64,000 bases of DNA from an uncultured Phascolarctobacterium sp. (lineage in GTDB: Bacteria > Bacillota > Negativicutes > Acidaminococcales > Acidaminococcaceae), in NCBI GenBank assembly GCA_900544885.1, contig UQWU01000002.1:1-64000 (forward strand), written 5' to 3'. Shown here one piece after another: positions 52,695 through 61,171 of this stretch (position 1 is the first letter of the stretch; each line of letters starts with the position of its first letter). The notes beneath the pieces were generated by a model. It worked only from the letters and a program-made list of their open reading frames with translations. It ran no database searches and was not told the origin of the DNA. The position numbers and the translations under genes are program-made.

Positions 52695-53105
52695 ATGGCT
52701 ACACCTTTTACATTTGAAATTGTCACTCCGGATAAAATGCTTTTTTTTGCTGAAAATGTAACTTATGTTGGCTTCCGTGCACTGTCCGGCAACTTAGGTA
52801 TTAAAGCAAGACATATGCCGATTATCGCAACTCTGGACATCTCTCCGATGAAAATTGAGTTCACCGATGGTACCGATATGGAATTTGCTGTTTGCGGCGG
52901 TTTTCTGGAAATGAAAGACAATAAATGTACTGTTTTAGCAACTATTGCTGAAGCTGGTGCAGATATTGATACTGCTCGTGCAACTGCAGCCAAAGAACGT
53001 GCAGAACAACGTCTGGCTTCTAAAAGTGCTGATGTCGACTCTGCTCGTGCTGAACGTGCATTAAAAAGAGCAATGGCTCGTCTGCGTGCCGCTCATAAAG
53101 CATAA
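52695..53105 (+). CDS. atpC: ATP synthase subunit epsilon
   Basis: A 136-residue regulatory subunit with the N-terminal beta sandwich (FEIVTPDKMLFFAENV, GNLGIKARHMPIIATL) and C-terminal helical hairpin rich in Ala/Arg. It starts two bases after atpD and is followed by the operon terminator. Confidence 0.95.
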   Translation: MATPFTFEIVTPDKMLFFAENVTYVGFRALSGNLGIKARHMPIIATLDISPMKIEFTDGTDMEFAVCGGFLEMKDNKCTVLATIAEAGADIDTARATAAKERAEQRLASKSADVDSARAERALKRAMARLRAAHKA

Positions 53106-53130
53106 AAGCATTCAAGACAATACAAATTTA

Positions 53131-53166
53131 AAGACTCTGTCCCAATTTGGGACGGAGTCTTTTTTA
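53131..53166 (+). terminator. Terminator of the ATP synthase operon
   Basis: AGACTCTGTCCC pairs with GGGACGGAGTCT, followed by T. Confidence 0.9.
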
Positions 53167-53275
53167 TTGCCTTAAAATGTGCCATTATGCTAACTTTCCA
53201 CTATTGTCACAGTTTAAGACTTGCATAAAATACTTGCTTATAGTATTCTATAATAGTAAAAAGGAGGAGTGTGAG

Positions 53276-53461
53276 ATGGCTGACATTATTGAGAGCCTTG
53301 CTGGTAATAAAATGCTCATGCTCAAGGAGGATATTGCATTTCTGCGTAAACGTTTAGCGGAATGTGCAGATGAGGACGCGAAGAAAGCAATTCGTCGAGA
53401 GCTGATGGAAAAAGAGACTTATTATAATATTCTCGCAGACCGCCAGCGGATTAATTTCTAA
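53276..53461 (+). CDS. Small hypothetical helical protein
   Basis: A 61-residue, charged, probably coiled-coil protein (MLKEDIAFLRKRLAECADED) with no family I recognise. GGAGGAG seven bases upstream puts the start at 53276; the open frame from 53147 begins in the ATP operon terminator. A promoter TTGCAT-N17-TATTCT (53221-53249) lies upstream. A hairpin at its stop closes the gene. Confidence 0.7.
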   Translation: MADIIESLAGNKMLMLKEDIAFLRKRLAECADEDAKKAIRRELMEKETYYNILADRQRINF

Positions 53462-53485
53462 GCCGGAGATTTTGCCGGCTTTTTC
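53461..53485 (+). terminator. Terminator of the small helical protein gene
   Basis: AGCCGG and CCGGCT with an eight-base loop, followed by T. Confidence 0.8.
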
Positions 53486-53574
53486 TGTGTTTATGAGATT
53501 GAATCCAGCCGGTCGTAATAATAAAATAAAAATATCTAAATTTAATCTAGCTTCGCATATACAGGAGGAATATT

Positions 53575-54837
53575 TTGGAAAAGCTAATTGTTAAAGGCGG
53601 CAACCGTCTGGTTGGTACGGTAAAAACCAGTGGTGCAAAGAATGCAGTATTGCCGATTATTGCTGCTTCCATTTTGGGAACTACTCCTAGTCATTTAGAT
53701 GAAGTTCCTATGCTGGAAGATGTACATACCATAAGTGAAGTATTAAAATGTCTGGGATTGAAGGTTGCTTGTCCGGAAACTAATGTTTTGGATATTGATA
53801 GCAGCGAAATTACTTCCTATGAAGCTCCTTATGAGCTAGTGCGTACTATGCGTGCGTCCTTCCTGGTTATGGGTCCTTTATTAGCCCGTATCGGTAAAGC
53901 AAGAATTTCTATGCCTGGTGGTTGTGCTATCGGTGCCCGTCCGATTGATATCCACTTGAAAGGTTTTGAAGCTTTAGGTGTAAAAATCGAACAGGGTCAT
54001 GGCTACATCGAAGCAAGTGCTCCGAACGGTTTAAAGGGCACTAGCATTTATTTTGATTTCCCCAGCGTTGGTGCTACCGAAAATATTATGATGGCTGCAG
54101 CACTTGCTGAAGGCACTACTGTTTTGGAAAATGCTGCTGAGGAACCGGAAATTGTCGATTTAGCAAACTATTTAAACAAAATGGGCGCTAAAATCCGTGG
54201 CGCAGGTACTGATACAATTCGTATTGAAGGCGTAGAAAAACTGCATGGTGCTGATTATACAATTATTCCTGATCGTATCGAAGCAGGTACTTACATGATT
54301 GCTGCTGCTATGACCGGCGGTGACATTGTCGTAGAAAACGTACTGCCGGAGCATCAGAAGCCTTTGATTGCTAAGCTGCGTGAAGCAGGTGCGATTGTTG
54401 AAGAAGATATTGATAAAGTACGTGTTGTCGGTCCCGAGGTTTTAAAAGCTGTCGATATTAAAACTTTGCCGTATCCTGGTTTTCCTACAGATATGCAGGC
54501 ACAGATGATGGCTATGATGGTTGTTTCCGAAGGCCGTAGCAAGGTTACTGAAACTGTTTTTGAAAATCGCTTTATGCATGTAGTAGAGCTGAACCGTATG
54601 GGTGCTCGTATTACCACTGAAGGTCGCAGTGCAGTTATTGATGGTCCATGTAAGCTGACTGGATGTGATGTTCGTGCTACAGACCTGCGTGCAGGTGCAG
54701 CAATGATTTTAGCAGGCTTAGTTGCTGAAGGTATTACCTATATCGGTGATTTGCATCATATAGATCGTGGTTATGAAAACATTGTTGATAAGCTGACTAA
54801 ATTAGGTGCAGATATTCAACGTATGGAAATGCAATAA
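53575..54837 (+). CDS. murA: UDP-N-acetylglucosamine 1-carboxyvinyltransferase
   Basis: First committed step of peptidoglycan synthesis, 420 residues. N-terminal [20 protein letters not shown], active-site loop [16 protein letters not shown] with the PEP-binding Cys, and C-terminal [11 protein letters not shown] match MurA. TTG start at 53575 follows AGGAGGAA. Cys at the active site predicts fosfomycin sensitivity at the target. Confidence 0.96.
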   Translation: MEKLIVKGGNRLVGTVKTSGAKNAVLPIIAASILGTTPSHLDEVPMLEDVHTISEVLKCLGLKVACPETNVLDIDSSEITSYEAPYELVRTMRASFLVMGPLLARIGKARISMPGGCAIGARPIDIHLKGFEALGVKIEQGHGYIEASAPNGLKGTSIYFDFPSVGATENIMMAAALAEGTTVLENAAEEPEIVDLANYLNKMGAKIRGAGTDTIRIEGVEKLHGADYTIIPDRIEAGTYMIAAAMTGGDIVVENVLPEHQKPLIAKLREAGAIVEEDIDKVRVVGPEVLKAVDIKTLPYPGFPTDMQAQMMAMMVVSEGRSKVTETVFENRFMHVVELNRMGARITTEGRSAVIDGPCKLTGCDVRATDLRAGAAMILAGLVAEGITYIGDLHHIDRGYENIVDKLTKLGADIQRMEMQ

Positions 54838-54872
54838 GCTATTTCTGATTTTGTAAAATAGGAGTTTTAAGA

Positions 54873-55898
54873 ATGTTTAAAAGTATGGATATAGGCATCG
54901 ACCTTGGTACTGCTAATATCCTTGTTTTTGTTAAAGGCAAGGGTGTTGTGTTGAAGGAGCCAAGTGTTGTAGCAATTGATAAAGTTCGTAATAAGGTTTT
55001 AGCTGTCGGCGACGATGCTCGTGAAATGCTAGGCCGTTCTCCGGGAAGCATTGTGGCTATTCGTCCTTTAAAAGAAGGCGTAATTGCTAACTATACAGTA
55101 ACACAAAAATTATTGGCTTATGTTATTGAAAAAGTAGCAGGCAAAAGCCTGTTTTTTAAACCGCGTGTTATGACCTGTGTACCTATAGGTATCACTTCTG
55201 TAGAAAAACGTGCTGTTATGGAAGCGACTACTCAAGGCGGTGCTTCTAAAACCTATCTCATTGAAGAGCCTTTGGCAGCTGCTTTAGGTGCTGGTATTGA
55301 TATTTCTGTACCGCGCGGCAACATGGTTGTTGATATCGGCGGTGGTACTACTGATATTGCTGTTCTGAGCCTGGGTGGTATTGTTGTAGATTCTTCTATC
55401 CGTATCGGCGGCGACCATTTTGATGAAGCAATTGTACGTCATGTTAAAAAAGTGCATAATGTTCTGATTGGCGAAAGAACTGCTGAAGAAATTAAAATTA
55501 ATGTTGCTACTGTTTCTCCTAACGGTCGCAATGAGTCTATTTCCGTACGTGGCCGTGATTTGGTTACTGGTCTGCCTACTACCTTTAGCGTCGGCAGTGA
55601 AGAATGTCGTACAGCTTTGGAAGATTCTGTATCATCCTTGATTTCTACTGTTCGTAGTGTTTTAGAGAAATGTCCGCCGGAATTAGCTGCTGATATAGTT
55701 GATAATGGTATTTATATGACTGGCGGCGGTGCTTTACTTGACGGTTTAGCAGAAATCATGCAGAAAGAAACAGGTATTACTACGCATATTGCTGAAGAAC
55801 CTTTGGCATGTGTAGCTCTTGGTACTGGTAAAGCTTTGGAGAATTTAGATAAGCTGCATCCTGGTACTGTTTATACTGCTTCTAACCTAGATGCTTGA
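54873..55898 (+). CDS. mreB: Rod-shape protein MreB (actin-like)
   Basis: A 341-residue actin-fold filament protein at the inner membrane that guides wall synthesis. Phosphate loops: MDIGIDLGTANILVFVKGKG and VVDIGGGTTDIAVLSLGG; GGGALLDGLAEI at the adenosine site. It lies 35 bases after murA. mreC and mreD are not adjacent, an isolated copy such as Mbl-type proteins often show. Confidence 0.93.
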   Translation: MFKSMDIGIDLGTANILVFVKGKGVVLKEPSVVAIDKVRNKVLAVGDDAREMLGRSPGSIVAIRPLKEGVIANYTVTQKLLAYVIEKVAGKSLFFKPRVMTCVPIGITSVEKRAVMEATTQGGASKTYLIEEPLAAALGAGIDISVPRGNMVVDIGGGTTDIAVLSLGGIVVDSSIRIGGDHFDEAIVRHVKKVHNVLIGERTAEEIKINVATVSPNGRNESISVRGRDLVTGLPTTFSVGSEECRTALEDSVSSLISTVRSVLEKCPPELAADIVDNGIYMTGGGALLDGLAEIMQKETGITTHIAEEPLACVALGTGKALENLDKLHPGTVYTASNLDA

Positions 55899-55925
55899 TG
55901 TAGTGTAAATTGATATAGTTTATTG

Positions 55926-55954
55926 AAAATACACAGCTTATGCTGTGTATTTTT
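55926..55954 (+). terminator. Terminator of murA-mreB
   Basis: AAAATACACAGC pairs with GCTGTGTATTTT across a TTAT loop, followed by TATTC. Confidence 0.8.
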
Positions 55955-55979
55955 ATTCTTAAAGATAAAGGTGTTAAAA

Positions 55980-57371
55980 ATGAATTATAAAACAATTTTA
56001 AGTGGTTTACTTGTTTGTTCCTTAGTTGCATTTACTTTAGTTGCAGACGCTGCACCAATTAATAATATGCGTACTAGTGTTAGTCCGGCTAGAGTACGTA
56101 TTGTTTTGGATAGTAAAGCTCCTATTACTTATAAGCAGGATAAAAATGGATTAAAACTGACTGTAAATATGCCAGACAGCAGTGTCCAAAAACAACAGGC
56201 GAAAATTAATGATATGGCGATTAAAAGCATTAAGTTGGTGCCTAATGGGCGCAATGCTTCCAAACTGCAAATTGATTTAAAAAAAGATTGCCAATATAAA
56301 ATTTATCAGCTGAAGGGACCTAATCGTTTAGTAGTAGATATTTTCCGTATTAATATCATTAAGCAGACTAGTCCTGTAGCACAAGGTGTTACTTATACTT
56401 ATATGCAAGATGAGATGAATGGTAAACAGATTAAGGCGTATCTTGTTTCCGTAGCTCCTAATGCACCATACACCTTGCTGCCGTTTTCTGCTGCCGGTAC
56501 CTATAATGGACGTGGAAGTGTAGCTAAACAAGCAGCTCAACGAAAAATACCGGCAGCTATTAATGCTTCTTATTTTGATACTGATGGTTGGGTTATTGGT
56601 AGTATTCGTAACCAAAATAAAATGATGGCTGCGGATAGTCAGCCTCGTAGCGGTTTTGGTATGCAAGCAGGTAAACCTATGATTTTACAAGATGTTGCGT
56701 ATACTGGGATATTGCAAATGCCTGGAGGACGTACTTTGAAGATTAAAGGCATGAATAGAGTCCGTATTGCTGATGATTTAGTAGTATATAATTCTTTTTA
56801 CGCTCCTTCGACTAAAACCAATAATTTTGGCCGAGAAATAAAAATAAAAAATAATCGTGTAATAGCAGTATCGACTGCCGGAAATATGTCTATTGAACCT
56901 GGTACAGTAGTCGTTTCCGGTCATGGAGCAAGTGCTGCCGCGATGGCAATGCTACGTGTCGGTGATAAAGTAAATCTAGATGAAAGCTTAGGAAACATCG
57001 CTGCTGATGCTGCCGAAACAGTAGTTAGTGGTGGTCCTCTGCTGTTGCAAAACGGGAAAGTTAATGTACGAACAGTTGAAGAGAATATTGCTCCTGATAT
57101 TGCTAAAGGACGTGCACCAAGAACTGCTGTTGCGTTAAAACGCGATGGTACACTAATGATGTTAGTTGTTGATGGTCGTAGTAATACTTCCTCTGGTTTA
57201 ACTTTACCGGAATTAGCACAATATTTATTGCGCTTAGGTGCTGTTGACGCTGTTAATTTTGATGGCGGCGGCAGTAGCGTTATGTCTGTTAACGGTAAGA
57301 TTGTTAATAATCCTTCCGATGGTAGAGAACGCCTTGTAAGCATAGGTTTGGGATTATTTACAAAATGGTGA
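55980..57371 (+). CDS. AMIN-domain phosphodiester glycosidase family protein
   Basis: A 463-residue exported protein. Signal peptide (about 1-24, ending ADAAP), then an AMIN domain (about 30-125; VRIVLDSKAPITYKQDKNG and RLVVDIF), thought to bind peptidoglycan. The rest is a phosphodiester glycosidase (NAGPA-like) domain: AINASYFDTDGWVIG, GRAPRTAVALKRDGTLMMLV and NFDGGGSSVM. It likely acts on wall glycopolymer linkages. Start at 55980 after AAAGGTG; the earlier ATG at 55923 is inside the mreB terminator. Confidence 0.86.
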   Translation: MNYKTILSGLLVCSLVAFTLVADAAPINNMRTSVSPARVRIVLDSKAPITYKQDKNGLKLTVNMPDSSVQKQQAKINDMAIKSIKLVPNGRNASKLQIDLKKDCQYKIYQLKGPNRLVVDIFRINIIKQTSPVAQGVTYTYMQDEMNGKQIKAYLVSVAPNAPYTLLPFSAAGTYNGRGSVAKQAAQRKIPAAINASYFDTDGWVIGSIRNQNKMMAADSQPRSGFGMQAGKPMILQDVAYTGILQMPGGRTLKIKGMNRVRIADDLVVYNSFYAPSTKTNNFGREIKIKNNRVIAVSTAGNMSIEPGTVVVSGHGASAAAMAMLRVGDKVNLDESLGNIAADAAETVVSGGPLLLQNGKVNVRTVEENIAPDIAKGRAPRTAVALKRDGTLMMLVVDGRSNTSSGLTLPELAQYLLRLGAVDAVNFDGGGSSVMSVNGKIVNNPSDGRERLVSIGLGLFTKW

Positions 57372-57376
57372 ACTGC

Positions 57377-57405
57377 TTGTCAAAAGAAGTAGCAGGCTGT
57401 ATAAT
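57377..57405 (+). promoter_or_regulatory. Promoter of the lipoprotein-S55-mla operon
   Basis: TTGTCA (57377-57382), 17 bases, TATAAT (57400-57405). Start near 57412. Confidence 0.75.
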
Positions 57406-57420
57406 TAATAAATAGTAAGA

Positions 57421-57436
57421 TAGACTAATCAGTCTA
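57421..57436. promoter_or_regulatory. Operator-like inverted repeat shared with tolC (copy 1)
   Basis: TAGACTAATCAGTCTA: arms TAGACT/AGTCTA around AATC, about nine bases after the predicted start of transcription. Its core GACTAATCAGTC recurs in opposite orientation ahead of tolC (62529-62540). Confidence 0.65.
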
Positions 57437-57514
57437 TTATATTGTTACTTGTTTAATTATAAACGGTAAATATTTATTTTTATATGCAATTGTGTTAGAT
57501 AGGAGGTAAAGCAA

Positions 57515-57817
57515 ATGGCAAAGAAAAAACTTTTGATTGCCGCTTTAGCAGTGGTCGGAGCTTTAAGCATGTTTACCATTGGCTGTGCCGCTATAACTGA
57601 TCAGCATGCTGTTGTCAGCGGTACTGTAGTTGCTGATGGTCTTGTTACCGAAGGTGCTGTAGTAAAGCAGGGTGATGTGCTTGTTAATGTTAAGTCTCTG
57701 GCAGGTAGTAATATTGCCGCAGCCCGTGCAACAACATCAGGTCATGTGACTCAGGTGCTTGTACAGCCTGGACAAAATATTGTGCCACAGCAAGTTGTAG
57801 CAAAAATTAGTGAATAA
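57515..57817 (+). CDS. Small lipoprotein with a biotinyl-lipoyl-like (HlyD adaptor-type) domain
   Basis: A 100-residue protein. A hydrophobic leader ends with MFTIGC, a loose lipobox (Cys about 24). The mature part folds as a lipoyl/adaptor barrel: VVADGLVTEGAVVKQGDVLV then ATTSGHVTQVLVQPGQNIV plus QQVVAKI. The Lys that would be lipoylated or biotinylated is absent, so the domain is structural, as in periplasmic adaptor proteins, but without their coiled-coil hairpin. AGGAGGT precedes the ATG. It heads the mla cluster. Confidence 0.75.
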   Translation: MAKKKLLIAALAVVGALSMFTIGCAAITDQHAVVSGTVVADGLVTEGAVVKQGDVLVNVKSLAGSNIAAARATTSGHVTQVLVQPGQNIVPQQVVAKISE

Positions 57818-57826
57818 AATAAGCAG

Positions 57827-57852
57827 CCGGCGAGGAATTTCCCGCCGGTTTT
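57827..57852 (+). terminator. Hairpin after the lipoprotein gene (weak terminator)
   Basis: CCGGCG (57827-57832) pairs with CGCCGG (57843-57848) plus inner GGAA/TTCC, followed by only four T. Read-through into the S55-mla genes is plausible. Confidence 0.55.
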
Positions 57853-57900
57853 GCGGTATTTACAAGCAATAGATAGAAAGTAGAAGAAGTAGGAGTACAG

Positions 57901-59556
57901 ATGAGAGTTTTTCTTTTGGCATTACTTTTATGCTGTCAACTGATGACAGCGGCGGCTGCAAATATTCCTTTGATGCCTGTGCGTGATCTGAAGCCTGGTA
58001 TGCAGGGTATTGGTAAAACAGTTATCAGTGGCGATACCATTGAAGAGTTTAACGTAGAAATTTTAGGTGTAACTGGTAATGAAGCTACAGGCTATAGTAT
58101 TTTTGTACGTTTATATGGCGATTTGATTGATAAGGTTGGCGGTGTAGCTCAAGGTATGAGCGGTAGTCCTGTTTATGTTGATGGACGACTGGTAGGTGCA
58201 GTAGCATTTGGCAAGGTATTTAACGATTCCCGTTATTGCTTTTTAACTCCTATCGGTAAAATGTTACCTCTGCTTGACGAACCGCGCGAGCTGCCTGAGG
58301 GATGGGTGCCTAAAGGAACTTCTTTGATGGCAGGTGGTTTTACTGATTATGGTTTTCAACATTTGCAGGAAAAACTTGCTCCCTTCGGCTTAAATGCTGT
58401 ATCCAGTGGTGGTGTAGGCAGTTCCAGCGTGAAAGCATTAGAGCCGGGTAGTGCAGTAGGTATTGCTGTAATGCATGGTGATATGAACTTAGGTGCTTTA
58501 GGCACTGTTACTTGGACTGATGATGCGGGACATGTTTTGGCCTTTGGTCATCAGTTTATGCAAAGAGGTAATAGTAACTTCTTTATGAATAAGGCTTGGG
58601 TTCTAGGCGTTGTGCCTAACTTGCAAAGCGGCTATAAGGTAGGTAATATCGGTGAAGCAATCGGTTGCTTTAATCAGGACCGTAGCAGTGGCATTGGCGG
58701 TAGCGAGGGTGTATTACCGACCACTATTCCGGTTTTCGTTACTGCTAACGATAGTAATCGTGGTCAAAGCAGTAGTGTTCGTGTACAAGTAGCAGAGGAT
58801 GAAAAATTGTTGCCGACTGTTATTGATGCCGCTGTCGTTAACACTTTAAGCAAGACTGTTGATCGTGCAGGTGGTGGTACTGCTAGAATGCATTTTACTA
58901 TTACAGGTGTGGATAGTAATAAAAAACCTCTGACCATTGATAGAGAGAATATGTTTTACTCGAATGATGCACTGTTGAAAAATGTCAGTGGTGAATTAAG
59001 CGAAGCTTTGACTATTCTTATGCAGAATAAATTTGAGCATGTAGATATATATGGAATTAACGTTGATGCACAAATCAGCGAGGATGTGCAGGTTGCAGAA
59101 ATTCAATCATTACGTACAAAAAATAAACCAGTAAAGTCTGGAGAAAAGGTAGCTATTGAAGTAACCTTGAAGCCGTATCGTGGTGAAGAATTTACTAAAA
59201 CAGTGTATTTTAAAGTGCCTAAGGATCATCCGGGTGGTCAGCTAGCATTGAATGTGCGTGGCGGTAGCAGCATGGCTTGGGTAATGAATTTATTACGTAA
59301 GCAAAAGGATGAGGGAGTACCGGCACAGAAAAAAGATACTCGTCGTACCTTAAGTGATTTCGTGAAAAGCGTAAATGATGCTGATCGCAATAATGAAATT
59401 ATTGTTGACGTAGCAGCGACTCATTTTAACCCTGATGAAGTACAGAACGATGCAGGCTTAGCAGGTATGTTGCAGGGTTCTCCGTTTAAACAAAAAACTC
59501 TTTGTGATTTTATCGTAGACGGAGAAGCTGAATTATCTTTGAAGGTAGAAAAGTAA
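57901..59556 (+). CDS. SpoIVB-like S55 peptidase-domain exported protein
   Basis: A 551-residue protein. Signal peptide about 1-19 (ends AAAAN). The first about 230 residues match the S55 domain: DLKPGMQGIGKTVISG, then GVAQGMSGSPVYVDGRLVGAV (serine nucleophile motif, about 85-90), ITPI-like LTPIGKML, and DDAGHVLAFGHQFM, a candidate His region. The remainder is a beta-rich region of unknown role. In Bacillus SpoIVB cleaves a sporulation signal; here, next to mlaE, an envelope role is more likely, for instance processing or tethering. Activity is not proven because the full triad cannot be verified. Confidence 0.8.
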   Translation: MRVFLLALLLCCQLMTAAAANIPLMPVRDLKPGMQGIGKTVISGDTIEEFNVEILGVTGNEATGYSIFVRLYGDLIDKVGGVAQGMSGSPVYVDGRLVGAVAFGKVFNDSRYCFLTPIGKMLPLLDEPRELPEGWVPKGTSLMAGGFTDYGFQHLQEKLAPFGLNAVSSGGVGSSSVKALEPGSAVGIAVMHGDMNLGALGTVTWTDDAGHVLAFGHQFMQRGNSNFFMNKAWVLGVVPNLQSGYKVGNIGEAIGCFNQDRSSGIGGSEGVLPTTIPVFVTANDSNRGQSSSVRVQVAEDEKLLPTVIDAAVVNTLSKTVDRAGGGTARMHFTITGVDSNKKPLTIDRENMFYSNDALLKNVSGELSEALTILMQNKFEHVDIYGINVDAQISEDVQVAEIQSLRTKNKPVKSGEKVAIEVTLKPYRGEEFTKTVYFKVPKDHPGGQLALNVRGGSSMAWVMNLLRKQKDEGVPAQKKDTRRTLSDFVKSVNDADRNNEIIVDVAATHFNPDEVQNDAGLAGMLQGSPFKQKTLCDFIVDGEAELSLKVEK

Positions 59557-59628
59557 AATTTAACTGTGACATATAAATGTCATATTTTTGGAGTATAATA
59601 AAATCTATAAAAATATAAAGGTGTAATT

Positions 59629-60399
59629 ATGGTGAAAAAACTCTGCGAAGCATTAGGAAAAAGAATAATGGCTTTTTGCCTCGTCAGTGGGCGTATGACA
59701 CTATTGTTTTTGGCTACGCTGCGTCGCTTGAAAGAAGCATCTACCAAAGAGGTCATCAGACAGATGGCACTTTTGGGTGCGGACTCTCTGCCAATCGTTT
59801 TAATGACGATTCTTTGTACAGGCATGGTATTTTCTGTGCAGACCGCTAAAGAATTTGTACGTTTGGGTGCTTCTGCTTCTGTAGGTGGTATTGTTGCTAT
59901 TGCTATGGCCCGCGAATTGGTACCTGTTTTAGTCGGTGTTGTTGTGGCAGGTCGTATCGGTGCAGCCATCGCAGCTGAATTAGGCACGATGAAGGTTACA
60001 GAGCAGATTGATGCTTTACGTGTTATGGCTGCGAATCCTGTAAGCTTTTTGGTTGCACCGCGTTTTATAGCTATGGTTTTAATGATGCCGCTTTTAGTGG
60101 TTTTCGCTAATTTTATCGGCAATATCGGTGGTTGGATAGTAGCTCATTATTATGCTGGAATCGGTACCTTTACATACGCTAATTCTATCAGAACTTTAGC
60201 GGATTTTTATGACGTATTCGGCGGTATGATTAAAAGCTGTTTCTTTGGTGCTATTATTGCTATCGTAGGTTGCTATAAAGGACTCAATGCACCTAATGGT
60301 GCAGAGGGTGTAGGTTTAGCAACTACTGCATCTGTAGTACTGTCCATTATCTTGATTTTTATTTTTAATTATTTCTTATCCATCGTGATTTATGTGTAA
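59629..60399 (+). CDS. mlaE: Lipid-transport ABC permease MlaE
   Basis: A 256-residue inner-membrane permease of the MlaE/YrbE family with about five helices. Family segments are LVPVLVGVVVAGRIGAAIAAELGTMKVTEQIDAL and PRFIAMVLMMPLLVVFANF, shown here in part. GGTGTAATT is a weak RBS. It forms mlaEFD with the next two genes, spacings 12 and 1 bases. Confidence 0.93.
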   Translation: MVKKLCEALGKRIMAFCLVSGRMTLLFLATLRRLKEASTKEVIRQMALLGADSLPIVLMTILCTGMVFSVQTAKEFVRLGASASVGGIVAIAMARELVPVLVGVVVAGRIGAAIAAELGTMKVTEQIDALRVMAANPVSFLVAPRFIAMVLMMPLLVVFANFIGNIGGWIVAHYYAGIGTFTYANSIRTLADFYDVFGGMIKSCFFGAIIAIVGCYKGLNAPNGAEGVGLATTASVVLSIILIFIFNYFLSIVIYV

Positions 60400-60411
60400 G
60401 GAGTTTGTTGA

Positions 60412-61170
60412 ATGAACAATATAGAGCCTATGATTAAAGTTCGACAACTAAAAATTGCGTTTGGAGCTAAGGAAGTTCTTAATGATGTAAACTTTGACGT
60501 TATGCCGGGAGAAACATTAGCAATTATCGGTCCGTCAGGTACAGGTAAAAGTACGGTTATTAAAGTTCTGACGGGCTTACTACAGCCTACAGCAGGCAGT
60601 GTGATTATTGATAATCAAGAAACTAATGCTTTTACTGAAGAGGAATGGGACGGCTTACGCAAGCATATGGGTGTAGTCTTTCAATATTCCGCATTATTTG
60701 ACTTTCTGACAGTAGGTGAAAATGTAGCTTTCGGCCTACGTCGTCATTTTCAATTAGATGAGGACGAAATTCAACGACGTGTAGGAATTCTGTTAGATTT
60801 GGTAGGTATGCCAGGAACTCAGTCCATGCTGCCTTCAGAGTTATCAGGTGGTATGAAAAAGCGTGTAGGCTTGGCTAGAGCTTTAGCAATGCAGCCACAA
60901 ATGGTTTTCTATGATGAACCGACATCAGGCCTCGATCCGGTTATGACCATGACTATCAGTCGTTTGATTCGCAAAACACAACAAAAGCTTGGTGTTTCTT
61001 CTGTTCTTGTTACTCATGATATGGCTTCTGCTTATTATGCAGCTGATCGTATTGCTATGCTCTATAAGGGGAAAATAGTACAACTGGGAACAGTTGAGGA
61101 GATAAAAAATAGTCAGAATCCTGTCGTAAAGGCCTTTATTAACGGACAGGAATGGAAAGAGGAGGAATAA
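60412..61170 (+). CDS. mlaF: Lipid-transport ABC ATPase MlaF
   Basis: A 252-residue ATPase with Walker A GPSGTGKST, signature LSGGMKKRV (the GMKKR variant typical of MlaF), Walker B MVFYDEPTSGLD and switch THD. It energises MlaE/MlaD phospholipid movement. No MlaB (STAS) gene is found nearby. Confidence 0.94.
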   Translation: MNNIEPMIKVRQLKIAFGAKEVLNDVNFDVMPGETLAIIGPSGTGKSTVIKVLTGLLQPTAGSVIIDNQETNAFTEEEWDGLRKHMGVVFQYSALFDFLTVGENVAFGLRRHFQLDEDEIQRRVGILLDLVGMPGTQSMLPSELSGGMKKRVGLARALAMQPQMVFYDEPTSGLDPVMTMTISRLIRKTQQKLGVSSVLVTHDMASAYYAADRIAMLYKGKIVQLGTVEEIKNSQNPVVKAFINGQEWKEEE

Positions 61171-61171
61171 G

